64,000 nt of DNA from Tenacibaculum sp. SZ-18 (GTDB lineage Bacteria; Bacteroidota; Bacteroidia; Flavobacteriales; Flavobacteriaceae): the NCBI RefSeq assembly GCF_002813915.1, contig NZ_CP019335.1, positions 6,888 to 70,887 of the forward strand. The letters are read 5' to 3'. A program made the translations under genes and the position numbers. Shown piece by piece: positions 35,876-44,975 of this stretch (position 1 is the first letter of the stretch; each line of letters starts with the position of its first letter). The notes beneath the pieces were generated by a model. It was not told where the DNA came from and made no database searches. It worked only from the letters and a program-made list of their open reading frames with translations.

Positions 35876-37375
35876 TTAGAGTAGGTTTTTATTAATTAAT
35901 TCTTTTAATTCCTTGGCATCTGGTCCTGGAGCATTTTCATCAATTATCTCACCGTTACGATCCAGTAATAGATATCGTGGAATTGAGTGTATTTTTAAAC
36001 TTTTCAGAAATTTAGAAGATTTAAAATTTTGAATTAAAAAACTGTTTCTATTTGTGTTTATTTCTTCTTCAATTGAAGCTTGCTGCCAATCTTTTTCATA
36101 TTCATCAATAGATAAATAGGCGAAAGCTACATTTTTGTCTGCATAATGTTCTTTTAGTTTTTTTAGGTCACCCATTTTGTGTCTGCAAGGTAAACACCAA
36201 CTTGCCCATAAATCAATATAAACTACTTTCCCTAAGTTATTTTTTAAATACTTATCAAGCGTTGTCTGCTTGCTATTATGATTCACAAGCAAAACTCCTT
36301 CAGGATGCATATCTGTATTTCTTTGTAGTTGTGATTTGTAGTTTTGTATTTGAGGAGTCAAAAAACTATTAGGATATTGTTTTTCAAATTTGTTGATAGT
36401 AGCCAAAACAGATCCTTTATTATCTTTTTGCACCATCATTTGGTTGATACAAACAAGTTTTAAATATGCTTGAATTTCGGGTTTAAATGTTGTGTAATTT
36501 GAGGAAAGATCAAATGCTTTTCCATAGTTTACTTTTAGCTTAAACTTTTCCTTAATTTTTTCGTTTTTTAAAATTACTCTTTTAATAAAAATATTAGTTT
36601 TTTCATAGAGATTAATGTCATCTAATTTTAGGTTCGAGAAGTAATCTGTGATTATACTTTCAAGTTTTTCATTTTTAGAGCACGAGTAGAGCAGTCCTAG
36701 TTCTTTAACTAAGTTAAGATCTAGTTCTTCAGAGTATTGGTTGTTACAATTATTTTTTGTTGTAGTTTTAGATAAAGAAGCTTTATTTTCATTTGTCTCT
36801 TTGATTAAAAGATCAATAAATGTAAATAATTCGTCTTCTTTACTTTTAAAATTACTGTAATTAATATTTAGAGGATAAATAACAGCCTTCTTTTCGTATT
36901 TTGTTGAATGAGGTTTAAAAGGTCTTGATGAATCAATCTCATAAAAGCTCTTTCTTAATGTTTTTAATTCTAAACTACTATAGATTTTTGGTGGTTTACA
37001 GTTTGAATTAATCGATAAATTATTATCATTTATATTAATTTTAATTACATCATCAGGCTTTAAAATAGTTTCTTTTTTGATGTGGTTTTTTGTAGTAACC
37101 CCAATTTTTTCTTTTCTGTTAATTAATAACGAAATTGTATCATTTGCCTTTTTTGAAAGTATTCTGTCTAAATTTTGATTTGCGTTATAGTAATTCTTTG
37201 TTCGAGATATACTTATTGGATTTCCTTTTGATTCATTAACTATAATGATTTTAGCAAATCCTTTGCTACTGGTTTCTATCTTGATAGGAACAGTATCAAT
37301 TTTAGCTACAACTTCTTTTTTTTCATTCTTACACGAAAGAAAAACACATACAATTATTATTATAAAAACTCTCAT
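35876..37375 (-). CDS. TlpA-like thioredoxin lipoprotein
   Basis: 499 residues. Lipoprotein signal (VCVFLSC, lipid-modified Cys about 15), a long poorly recognised region (about 20-360) with many Lys and Asn, then a TlpA/ResA thioredoxin fold with CLPC in WASWCLPCRHKM (about 395) and the cis-Pro in HSIPRYLLLDRNGE. It would face the periplasm and either reduce or isomerise disulfides. Located between precursor peptide E and the exporter, it is a natural partner for the VKOR-thioredoxin protein in shaping Cys-rich peptides. Role in the pathway is inferred. Confidence 0.88.
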   Translation of the reverse strand: MRVFIIIIVCVFLSCKNEKKEVVAKIDTVPIKIETSSKGFAKIIIVNESKGNPISISRTKNYYNANQNLDRILSKKANDTISLLINRKEKIGVTTKNHIKKETILKPDDVIKININDNNLSINSNCKPPKIYSSLELKTLRKSFYEIDSSRPFKPHSTKYEKKAVIYPLNINYSNFKSKEDELFTFIDLLIKETNENKASLSKTTTKNNCNNQYSEELDLNLVKELGLLYSCSKNEKLESIITDYFSNLKLDDINLYEKTNIFIKRVILKNEKIKEKFKLKVNYGKAFDLSSNYTTFKPEIQAYLKLVCINQMMVQKDNKGSVLATINKFEKQYPNSFLTPQIQNYKSQLQRNTDMHPEGVLLVNHNSKQTTLDKYLKNNLGKVVYIDLWASWCLPCRHKMGDLKKLKEHYADKNVAFAYLSIDEYEKDWQQASIEEEINTNRNSFLIQNFKSSKFLKSLKIHSIPRYLLLDRNGEIIDENAPGPDAKELKELINKNLL

Positions 37376-37393
37376 TTGGTTGATTAAATTAAA

Positions 37394-37421
37394 TAAAGCC
37401 TGTTTTTATAAAAACAGGCTT
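37394..37421 (-). terminator. Hairpin after peptide E
   Basis: AAAGCCTGTTTT and AAAACAGGCTTT form a 12-bp stem around a TATA loop, nine bases after the peptide E stop codon. On the minus strand it is followed by TATTTAATT. Likely a partial terminator or mRNA-stabilising stem, so peptide E would be over-represented relative to downstream genes. Confidence 0.75.
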
Positions 37422-37429
37422 TTATAAAT

Positions 37430-37681
37430 TTAAAATGCGCAACTAGCACAACAGTATCCAGAAGCATAGCTTCCATCACTATATTCGGTTCCATTCCACT
37501 CAGAAGAAGCTTGATCATAAGAAACGTAGTCTGACCAGTATCCTCCTCCGTCTGGAGTGTTTACATATAATCTGCATTTATCAAAGTCAGCTTGAGATAA
37601 AGATGGTTGTACACCTCCAAAAACGTCTTTTTGAGCTCTTTTGTTTAATACCACACCTAAATTTAAAATTGATTTTTTCAT
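37430..37681 (-). CDS. Double-glycine precursor peptide E (83 aa, 4 Cys in core)
   Basis: Leader MKKSILNLGVVLNKRAQ ... FGG and a 60-residue core rich in Tyr, Ser, Asp and Gly. The core has one cysteine near its start (DKC) and a cluster at the end (YCCASCAF), four in all. Separated from peptides A-D by two genes but clearly the same leader family. It has its own copy of the structured 5' element and a hairpin directly after its stop codon. Confidence 0.85.
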   Translation of the reverse strand: MKKSILNLGVVLNKRAQKDVFGGVQPSLSQADFDKCRLYVNTPDGGGYWSDYVSYDQASSEWNGTEYSDGSYASGYCCASCAF

Positions 37682-37710
37682 AATAAAAATAATAAAGTTA
37701 CATTTGCGGT

Positions 37711-37762
37711 GAACATTTTAAGACACTCACCGAGTGTGTCTATTCTTCGCGAGAGAATATTG
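37711..37762 (-). promoter_or_regulatory. Shared structured 5' element, copy 2 (before peptide E)
   Basis: AGACAC (37721-37726) and GTGTCT (37736-37741) with a 9-base loop, flanked by GAACATT (37711) and CTTCGCGAGAGAATATT. In the transcribed sense it lies 30-80 bases upstream of the peptide E ATG. Compare the copy at 33634-33684. Confidence 0.7.
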
Positions 37763-37804
37763 TTCATAAGAGCAAAGTCGTTAATTCGACTTTGCTTATC
37801 TTTT

Positions 37805-39409
37805 TTATAGTTCAGAATGTTGGGGAATGTTACTATAGTTTTCTTCTAAGTCCTCAATGAAAAAACTTAAATCAGTTCTACTATATTCTTTTGGGAAAGA
37901 TTTTCCGTTAATTAGAATTTCAGGAGTGAAATTAATACCATTTGTGGTACACCATTCTTTTTCACTTTTTAATACTTCCTGATAACTATCAAAATTATCG
38001 CTTGTTTTCCAAGACTTTAACCAGGTTTCATAATCTACGTCACCATAGATTTCATTCATTGCTAGCATACAATCCTTTTCACCTTTTTCATTGTATAATT
38101 CAATTAATCTATTGGCAACAACAACTCCATTTACATCTGGATTTTCGACTGGAACATTAAAACGAATAGTTACTTTAACGAGATTGTTATATCGCTCTAA
38201 AATTTGATCTACTAATTTGTGGACTGGCTTACAGTGACCGCAAAAAGGGTTGGTAATAATCGTAATTTCTAGAGAAGAGTTTTTATTACCAAAAATTATT
38301 TCACCAGAATTTTGTATTTGAGTATTTAGTTTAGGAGATTTTTGTAATAGACTATTAAATAAGTTAAAATTTCTTTTGAATTTTACAGATTCAATTTTTT
38401 CCTTTCTAAGATTGATTATATCTTTAACTAATGGTTTGATATATCGCCAAGTTGCATAAGTTCCAATGAAACTTAAAGCGGTAACAACAATATCCTTTGT
38501 ATCCATATTAAATAGCGAGGTAAAATCTTTTGTTTCAAAGAAAATAAGACCAGCTTGTAGCCATAATATGCCAACAATTGACAAACATAAAGTACACCAA
38601 GTTTTTACGACCTGTGACTGATAATAAATAGAATATATTGTTATTGGAAGTGCTAGAGCACTTATAAAAAATACTGGATTAAAATTACTTAAACTTAAAG
38701 AGGCAATTGTTAAACCAATAAAGTACATTATACTGAGGTCGCTCAATTTATGATTTTTTATAATTTCTGCTCCTTTTGAGGTTAAAACTGCATCACAGTC
38801 TTTCTTTTCATTATTTCCAGAGCAAAACGCATCCCCGATTAATGTGTTTTCTCCAAGTTCTTGCTTCAGAATACTGTAACTGGCTACGATTCCAAATAAA
38901 GATAATACTACATGTGCTAGATTTATTGCACCAATATTTTCATAATTAAGGAAACCAATAGCACTTACAAGAAAAACTAGTAAGATATAGTCAACGAAAG
39001 TGTTAGATTCTTTACCTGCGGTTTCGTTATCAGTTTTTTCTACAGCGACAATTATCCCGGTAAATTTTTGAATGAATTCAGATTCCGAAAGTCTATTATC
39101 TTTACTGCTACTTGAGAAAATTAAATACTCAGGTTTATTTTTAATTCTCGAAACCGTGACAAGGTCTGTTCCTTCATCAGTATTTATTTGAGCAATAAAA
39201 CTATCAGGTAATTGATGAAGAGTTTGAATATCGGTTGGTACTTCAGCTGCAATATTTTCAATATTGAAATGATCTAAGACACCAGTTATAGCATGTAAAC
39301 TTGGATAAGAAGGATGACTTTTTATTTGAAAGGCAAGTTCTTTCTTATCATATGCAATTTTATTCTTAGATAGCAGCCTCTGCACTATCATAAATAGTGG
39401 GTTTTTCAT
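37805..39409 (-). CDS. Fusion of C39-like domain, VKOR and thioredoxin
   Basis: 534 residues. N-terminal ~125 residues resemble a C39 peptidase (SHPSYPSLHAITGVLDHF) but have no catalytic cysteine, so they look like a C39-like binding domain. Then a vitamin K epoxide reductase membrane domain (about 145-320) with the loop cysteines in GDAFCSGNNEKKDCDA and the CTLC active site. Then a thioredoxin/DsbA-like domain with CGHC in NPFCGHCKPVH and cis-Pro in FTPEILINGK. VKOR-Trx fusions oxidise cysteines using quinone. First gene of the operon. Its binding domain may recruit the leaders of the Cys-rich precursors; that is a hypothesis. Confidence 0.88.
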   Translation of the reverse strand: MKNPLFMIVQRLLSKNKIAYDKKELAFQIKSHPSYPSLHAITGVLDHFNIENIAAEVPTDIQTLHQLPDSFIAQINTDEGTDLVTVSRIKNKPEYLIFSSSSKDNRLSESEFIQKFTGIIVAVEKTDNETAGKESNTFVDYILLVFLVSAIGFLNYENIGAINLAHVVLSLFGIVASYSILKQELGENTLIGDAFCSGNNEKKDCDAVLTSKGAEIIKNHKLSDLSIMYFIGLTIASLSLSNFNPVFFISALALPITIYSIYYQSQVVKTWCTLCLSIVGILWLQAGLIFFETKDFTSLFNMDTKDIVVTALSFIGTYATWRYIKPLVKDIINLRKEKIESVKFKRNFNLFNSLLQKSPKLNTQIQNSGEIIFGNKNSSLEITIITNPFCGHCKPVHKLVDQILERYNNLVKVTIRFNVPVENPDVNGVVVANRLIELYNEKGEKDCMLAMNEIYGDVDYETWLKSWKTSDNFDSYQEVLKSEKEWCTTNGINFTPEILINGKSFPKEYSRTDLSFFIEDLEENYSNIPQHSEL

Positions 39410-39762
39410 GGGAGGACTTTAATATTTGGTTGTTTGTAATTAAGCCAAATATAATATTTTTGGTTAAACTTTTGAGATAAAACTGTATTTTTTGTATATA
39501 TCTAACTATGAATTACAGTGTTTAGTTTGTTTTTTAACAAAAAATTATAAGTTGTAAAAACAAAAATTCACCAAGAAATAAGTGCTTCTTGGTGGTTACT
39601 AATTATTTCAAACTATGCCCCATGGCTTATTATCAAAGCAGCTTATTTTTTAATTTATTTTAGTTATATCTTTATATTAACGTCAAAACTGTGCCTAACC
39701 TAAGATTAAAGCGTGAATTGAGTTTAACTTTAGGTTTGATCTTGTTTTTATCGGTTTTAAGC
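39410..39762. other. Upstream region of the peptide operon and 3' end of the GH92 gene
   Basis: On the minus strand TATATTTG (complement at 39446-39453) matches the -7 consensus about 37 bases upstream of the operon's first ATG. An imperfect 13-bp hairpin, ACCTAAGATTAAA (39698-39710) with TTTAACTTTAGGT (39723-39735), follows the GH92 stop codon and may end that transcript. No gene is seen. Confidence 0.5.
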
Positions 39763-42078
39763 TTATTTATAGTTGTGGCTCATTTCAAAAATCATTTCAC
39801 CTCCTTTAGTGATATCATTATGTGATATTAAAGTACCTTCTATTTTTTTACCGTTTAAAATAACACTTTTCACATAAACATTAGCTCTACTTTGATTAAG
39901 AGCTTTTATGGTCAATGTATTTCCATTTTCTAAATGAATAACGGCTTCTTTTATCAATGGGCTTCCTAATGCATAATTTGAAGATCCTGGTGTTACTGGA
40001 TAAAATCCTAAACTGCTAAAAATATACCAAGCACTCATTTGTCCGGCATCATCATTTCCACATAAACCATCTACAGTTGATCCATACATTGAGTCCATTA
40101 TCATTCGTACACGGGATTGAGTTTTTTCAGGATGTCCTGTCCAATTATATAAATAAGGTATATGATGACCTGGTTCATTTCCATGCACATAATTTCCGAT
40201 AATTCCATCACGAGTAATATCTTCATGGTTTACAATATATTTATCTTCTATTTCCATAGAAAATAACTGATCTAATTGGCTACAAAATTTTTCTTTACCA
40301 CCCATCATTTCAATCATTTTGTTGATGTTTTGAGGAACGTATAGCCCATAATTCCATGCATTCCCTTCAATAAAACCTTGTCCATGAGTATCCATTGGGT
40401 CGAAGTTCTCTCTAAAAGTTCCATTAGCTAATTTTGGTCTCATAAATCCAATAGAAGGATCATATACGTTTTTATAATATTCAGATCTTATTGTGTATTC
40501 TTTTTCAATATGAGAGTTTCCTGCCCTTTTCGCTATTTTTGAGATACACCAATCATTATAAGCGTATTCTAATGTTTTTGATACTGATGAATGACTTTTA
40601 TCATCTGGAACATATTTGTAATCTATATAGTCTCCAATGCCATCAAAATAACGAACTGTTGCTGTATTGGTTGAAGCTTTAAGGGCCTGATTAATACTAA
40701 AGTCTCCTACGTTTTTTGCTAAAGCATCTGCAATAACTGATGTTGCGTGATAACCAATCATACACCAGTTTTCATTGGAATAATGACTCCAAATAGGTAA
40801 CATGTTATGTACACTTTGATCGTGATGAGCTAACATTGATTTTATCATGTCATTATTTCTTTTCGGTTGAGTTATATTGTAGAGAGGATGAAGTGCTCTA
40901 TAGGTGTCCCAAAGAGAAAATATTGTATAATTAGTAAACCCTTCTGATGTGTATATATTTTGGTCTAATCCACGGTATTTTCCATCAATATCCTCATATA
41001 CAATAGGAGAAAGATTGGTATGATACAACGCTGTATAAAAGGTTGTTTTTTGTTCTTTAGTTAAAGTTTTAACTTCAATTTTTGAAAGCTCCTGATTCCA
41101 CTTATTTTTTGTTTCTGTGTATGTTTTATTGAAATCCCAATGCGGTATTTCAGCTTCTAAATTTTTTAGAGCACCAGACGTACTTACATTGGATAAAGCA
41201 AACTTTATTCTTATTTGTTCATCTTTATCAGTGTCAAAATTGAAATACGCTCTTAGGTTTTTTCCTGCCATTTCTGGGAAATTTTCATCTTGATTAAATC
41301 GTCTGTAAAAACCGTCATATTTAATGGTATCATATTTTTTATGACCATAACTTTTAAAAGGCTTTGAGAATTTAGCAGCAAAAAATACTTTCTTGTCTCT
41401 AGCCCATCCTTTAGTTTGTCGATACCCAGTGATAGTAGAATTATTTTCTACACGAAGAAAAGTCCATACGTTTTTATTATCATGATGATACACATTATAT
41501 ACCATATCTAATATAATATGTGCGTCATTAGATTTTGGAAAAGTATATTGATGAAAACCAACACGATCACTTGCTGTTAACTCTACTTTAATTCCATAAC
41601 TATTTAAATCCACTTTATAATAGCCCGGAGAAGCTTCTTCATGTTCATGGAAGAAAGTAGAGTAGAAACCTTTTTTCCCATCTTTCATCTTTATAGGATC
41701 AAGAACCAAATCCCCAGTAGTAGGCATAACAAGAAAATCACCTAAGTCTGAATGTCCAGTTCCACTAAAGTTAGTATGAGTAAAGCCTATAATGGTAGAG
41801 TCTCTATATTGATATCCAGCGCAATATTCATAAGTTTCTTTATTGTAACTGCCATTTTGATCGAACATTACTTGAAAGTTAGTTTGAGGGCTAAGTTGCA
41901 CCATTCCAAAGGGTGTGGTAGCACCTGGAAAAACATGTCCCATTTTACTTGTTCCTATAAAAGGGTTTACAAATTTTGTGTATTCAATCTTATCGGTTTC
42001 TGAAGTGTTGGTATTTCTTATCTTTTCTTTACAAGAAGTAATTGCTAAAGCTAAAATAAGTATAAATATTCTTCTCAT
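39763..42078 (-). CDS. GH92 family glycoside hydrolase (alpha-mannosidase type), lipoprotein
   Basis: 771 residues. Lipoprotein signal with the lipobox at ALAITSC (Cys16). The N-terminal beta-sandwich begins with FVNPFIGTSKMGHVFPGATTP, the diagnostic GH92 block. The (alpha/alpha)6 catalytic part carries SLWDTYRALHPL, GYHATSVIADA, EGNAWNYGLYVPQN and CGNDDAGQMSAWYIFSSLGFYPV, which holds the conserved acidic base residues. GH92 enzymes are calcium-dependent exo-alpha-mannosidases. There is no SusC/SusD pair or other glycan gene nearby, so it is not part of a visible utilisation locus. Confidence 0.96.
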   Translation of the reverse strand: MRRIFILILALAITSCKEKIRNTNTSETDKIEYTKFVNPFIGTSKMGHVFPGATTPFGMVQLSPQTNFQVMFDQNGSYNKETYEYCAGYQYRDSTIIGFTHTNFSGTGHSDLGDFLVMPTTGDLVLDPIKMKDGKKGFYSTFFHEHEEASPGYYKVDLNSYGIKVELTASDRVGFHQYTFPKSNDAHIILDMVYNVYHHDNKNVWTFLRVENNSTITGYRQTKGWARDKKVFFAAKFSKPFKSYGHKKYDTIKYDGFYRRFNQDENFPEMAGKNLRAYFNFDTDKDEQIRIKFALSNVSTSGALKNLEAEIPHWDFNKTYTETKNKWNQELSKIEVKTLTKEQKTTFYTALYHTNLSPIVYEDIDGKYRGLDQNIYTSEGFTNYTIFSLWDTYRALHPLYNITQPKRNNDMIKSMLAHHDQSVHNMLPIWSHYSNENWCMIGYHATSVIADALAKNVGDFSINQALKASTNTATVRYFDGIGDYIDYKYVPDDKSHSSVSKTLEYAYNDWCISKIAKRAGNSHIEKEYTIRSEYYKNVYDPSIGFMRPKLANGTFRENFDPMDTHGQGFIEGNAWNYGLYVPQNINKMIEMMGGKEKFCSQLDQLFSMEIEDKYIVNHEDITRDGIIGNYVHGNEPGHHIPYLYNWTGHPEKTQSRVRMIMDSMYGSTVDGLCGNDDAGQMSAWYIFSSLGFYPVTPGSSNYALGSPLIKEAVIHLENGNTLTIKALNQSRANVYVKSVILNGKKIEGTLISHNDITKGGEMIFEMSHNYK

Positions 42079-42433
42079 GTTTTATTAATTAAGGCTAATA
42101 AATTTATGTTTTTTTAAAAAAGTTACCAATAGTAAAACTTGTTAAATATGGAAGTGGTAGGGTTTATACTTTGGTAACTTTATTTGTAAGATGATAGGGA
42201 TTATTACTAAATCTTGATACAATATTAGACATTATATCTGTAGTTAAATCTAATGAAGTGGAATTGAAGGGTTATATTATGATGCTTCTTGATGAATTAT
42301 TCGTGACGAGAATAAAGATGGGCTAATATTAAAAACATGTAGTGTTTTTGATGTATCTTTTTCAAAGATATTTTAAATTGAATCTAATATAAAAGTTACT
42401 TTGCAGTATTAATTTAGCAATAAAAAAGAAGTC
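42079..42433. other. Intergenic region between GH92 and the TPR-LuxR gene
   Basis: 355 AT-rich bases shared by two divergent genes. No gene and no convincing -33/-7 pair seen. Confidence 0.4.
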
Positions 42434-43984
42434 ATGAAAAACATAGGAAATACTTTTTCTCAATTCATTTACATGATTTTTCTAATCGCACATACTTTTA
42501 AAATATCTGCACAAACTAATTCATATAATTCAATTACACTTGATAATTATAAAAGTGACATTGTTAATCAATATTATTTATTTCAAGAAACTAAAGAAAA
42601 AAATTACATAAACAATATTCTTAGATTTTTAAAAATAAATGAACTACATATTAAGGAGGATTCAATTTACAGTAAAATTCTCTACTTAAAAGGGGTAAAT
42701 AGTGAAGTATATTTGCATAGACATGAAGAAGCAAAAAATTTATTACAACATTCATTAAATCTTGCAGAAAAAACAAATGATTATTTCCTAATAGGTTGTA
42801 TTAAAAACTTATTGGGTGTGATTTATTCGATGAGAGAGAGAAAATATAGTGAATCAGATAGCTTATTTAGGGAAGCCAAAATTTACAGTAAAAAGTCTAA
42901 TAATATCGATCAATTAGTAGATACATATTACAATTTAACTGTAAACGCAAGATACATGAATGATTGGATCTCGTCTTTAATTTACTCAAAGTCTTTTCTT
43001 GAGGTGTTAAAAGAATCTAATAAGAAAATAGTAAACTATTCAAGGATTTATTATTATGTAGCAGATAATCATTTGCAGGTTCAAAACTATACCGAGGCTA
43101 TAAATACTTTAAACACTTACAAGGAGTACGACTCCTATGCCGATAGTTACACAAGAAGTTTAATAAATAAAGCTTTTGCCAAATATTATAAAGAGATAGG
43201 GAAATTAAATGAAGCGCTCAGGTATTATAAATTGTCAAGTGAGGAACTAGAAGCTGCCTTTAAAAATAATGAAACAAAACTAAGTAATTCTTTTGCTGAA
43301 AAACTTGAGTTGGAATATGAATTTGCTTCCTTAAAAGATAAAACAATAAATAATCAAAATGAAGAGTTGTATATAAAATCTGTATTCATATTGGCTTTAT
43401 TTGTCTTGATATTGGTATCAGGATGGATAATATTTTCAAATACGAAAAAAAGTAAACAAATTAAAAGTCTTAATGATAGATTAGGTAAATCAGTTATAGA
43501 TCTTAGGGAAAAAAACAAAGACTTAAACAAGAAAAATAAAGAGATAGATAACTTACTTTTTTTGAATGAACAATCTTTATTTTCAAGGGCTTTAAGAATA
43601 TCTACTTATAATGATACAATTAAGAAAATATCTGACGATATTGAAAGTTATGCTATGAGTAACTCCAGCTCGTCTAATTTTTTATTTAAGTTGAATGAAA
43701 AATTAGCAACACTAATATCTGAAGAAGATATGTGGAAAGATTTTAAGATCCAATTTGAAAAAACAAGACCTGATTTTTTTATTAAACTCAAGAGAATAGC
43801 TCCAAGTTTATCGGTTAATGATTTAAAACATTGCACATATATAGTTTCTAATCTTAAAAGTAAAGAAGTAGCAAGATTAATTAATGTTTCCCCGAGAAGT
43901 GTAGAAACTACTCGATATAGAGTAAAAAAGAAATTAGGACTAGAAAAAGGTGATAATTTGTATGATTTCTTAACCACATTATAG
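42434..43984 (+). CDS. TPR-domain LuxR-type transcriptional regulator
   Basis: 516 residues. Signal peptide or membrane anchor (about 8-26), TPR helices about 60-300, one transmembrane helix (SVFILALFVLILVSGWIIF about 315-333), a coiled coil (about 340-380) and a C-terminal LuxR-type helix-turn-helix (SLSVNDLKHCTYIVSNLKSK, VARLINVSPRSVETTRYRVK). The periplasmic-TPR, membrane-helix, cytoplasmic-HTH design is characteristic of Bacteroidota and suggests direct signal transduction to DNA. It is divergent from GH92 across 355 bases; a regulatory link is possible but unproven. Confidence 0.9.
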   Translation: MKNIGNTFSQFIYMIFLIAHTFKISAQTNSYNSITLDNYKSDIVNQYYLFQETKEKNYINNILRFLKINELHIKEDSIYSKILYLKGVNSEVYLHRHEEAKNLLQHSLNLAEKTNDYFLIGCIKNLLGVIYSMRERKYSESDSLFREAKIYSKKSNNIDQLVDTYYNLTVNARYMNDWISSLIYSKSFLEVLKESNKKIVNYSRIYYYVADNHLQVQNYTEAINTLNTYKEYDSYADSYTRSLINKAFAKYYKEIGKLNEALRYYKLSSEELEAAFKNNETKLSNSFAEKLELEYEFASLKDKTINNQNEELYIKSVFILALFVLILVSGWIIFSNTKKSKQIKSLNDRLGKSVIDLREKNKDLNKKNKEIDNLLFLNEQSLFSRALRISTYNDTIKKISDDIESYAMSNSSSSNFLFKLNEKLATLISEEDMWKDFKIQFEKTRPDFFIKLKRIAPSLSVNDLKHCTYIVSNLKSKEVARLINVSPRSVETTRYRVKKKLGLEKGDNLYDFLTTL

Positions 43985-44005
43985 TTTGTAAGTTGTTTAA
44001 ATAAG

Positions 44006-44974
44006 GTGAGTGGGATTTAACTTACACTTACATTTGGTAATAAATTTTGAATCTTGATAGAAGGTTTAGCATCAAGAAAAGCTTATGCTATTAATCCGGC
44101 AATTAGATTTCCAATAAAGTTATCAAAAGATCTATGTCTGGCGAATTCAATTTGACAAGTGTTCTTTAGGATATCATTTACCGATTCTATAATTGCTCTT
44201 TTTCTTAGATATACTTTATCCATAAATTCAAGTGCTTTTTTCTTCATATTTTCCCTTAATTTGGTTATTAAATGGATACCATGTACGAACAATTTATCAA
44301 ATAAATCTTTTCCTAAATATCCTTTGTCTCCATATATTTTCGAAGATTTTATCATTGAAGCTTTTATTTTTCAAAGGAACACTATCATTACACAGACTAA
44401 GTCTACCTTAAATCCGTAAAACCAACCTAAAGTCCTATAACTTTTTTCAGCAATACCTTTAAATACTTTATGTTGTCTCTCTCTTTTATAATGACAAACT
44501 TTTAATGTAGTAGAATCAATAAAAGACGCAACTGAATATTTTCCTAAACCTTTAATTTTTAAATATATAACTAATCGCTGTGCTACTTGTTTTTGAAGTT
44601 CTACAAATCTATTATAAGAAACAACATCAGGAAAGAAGTCGCTCATATGTCTACCTGCGTAATCAAGGTAAAAATGCTTCAGATTACGATATGACTTTAG
44701 ATGAAAAATAATCATAATAGTCATTATTTCACTTCCACTTATTTTAGATTTTCTGTTCCGTTTTTTTAATTGAGAGGAGTCAGAAATGCTGCTTTTTGTT
44801 AAAACAACATCAAATTCTTTCATAAAATCATATAATTCACAGAAAATTTCAATAATTTAAGTATCAGAAATCATAGCGAAAAAATTAGTTAAACATTTAA
44901 AATTCATTACCTTAATCTACTGAATTTCTCGCTTTTTATTTACAAATAAGTCAGGTTTCTTAAATCGAACTCAC
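44006..44974 (-). mobile_element. Decayed IS982-family insertion sequence
   Basis: The ends are imperfect inverted repeats: 44006-44020 (GTGAGTGGGATTTAA) and 44960-44974 (TTAAATCGAACTCAC) match at 13 of 15 positions when one is reverse-complemented. The ~970-bp length and the transposase remnant inside fit an IS982 element. Target duplications are not obvious. The right end directly abuts a partial copy of the RND pump gene at 44976. Confidence 0.8.
44083..44823 (-). pseudogene. IS982-type transposase, disrupted
   Basis: Two blocks of the transposase are readable. 44371-44823 gives the N-terminal part (SKISGSEIMTIMIIFHLKSY, FIDSTTLKVCHYKR, TLGWFYGFKVDLVC). 44083-44355 gives the C-terminal part (IYGDKGYLGKDLFDKLFVHG, RKRAIIESVNDILKN, FARHRSFDNFIGNLIAGLIA). 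Between them a stretch that should read NDSVPLKNKSFNDKIFEN lies in another frame, and about 15 residues after FKVDLVC are missing. So a deletion plus compensating frame changes have inactivated it. Confidence 0.9.
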
Positions 44975-44975
44975 G

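Noticed and set aside
39763-43984. Polysaccharide utilisation locus around GH92
   Set aside because: No SusC/SusD, sulfatase or further glycosidase genes nearby; the TPR-LuxR regulator alone is not enough.
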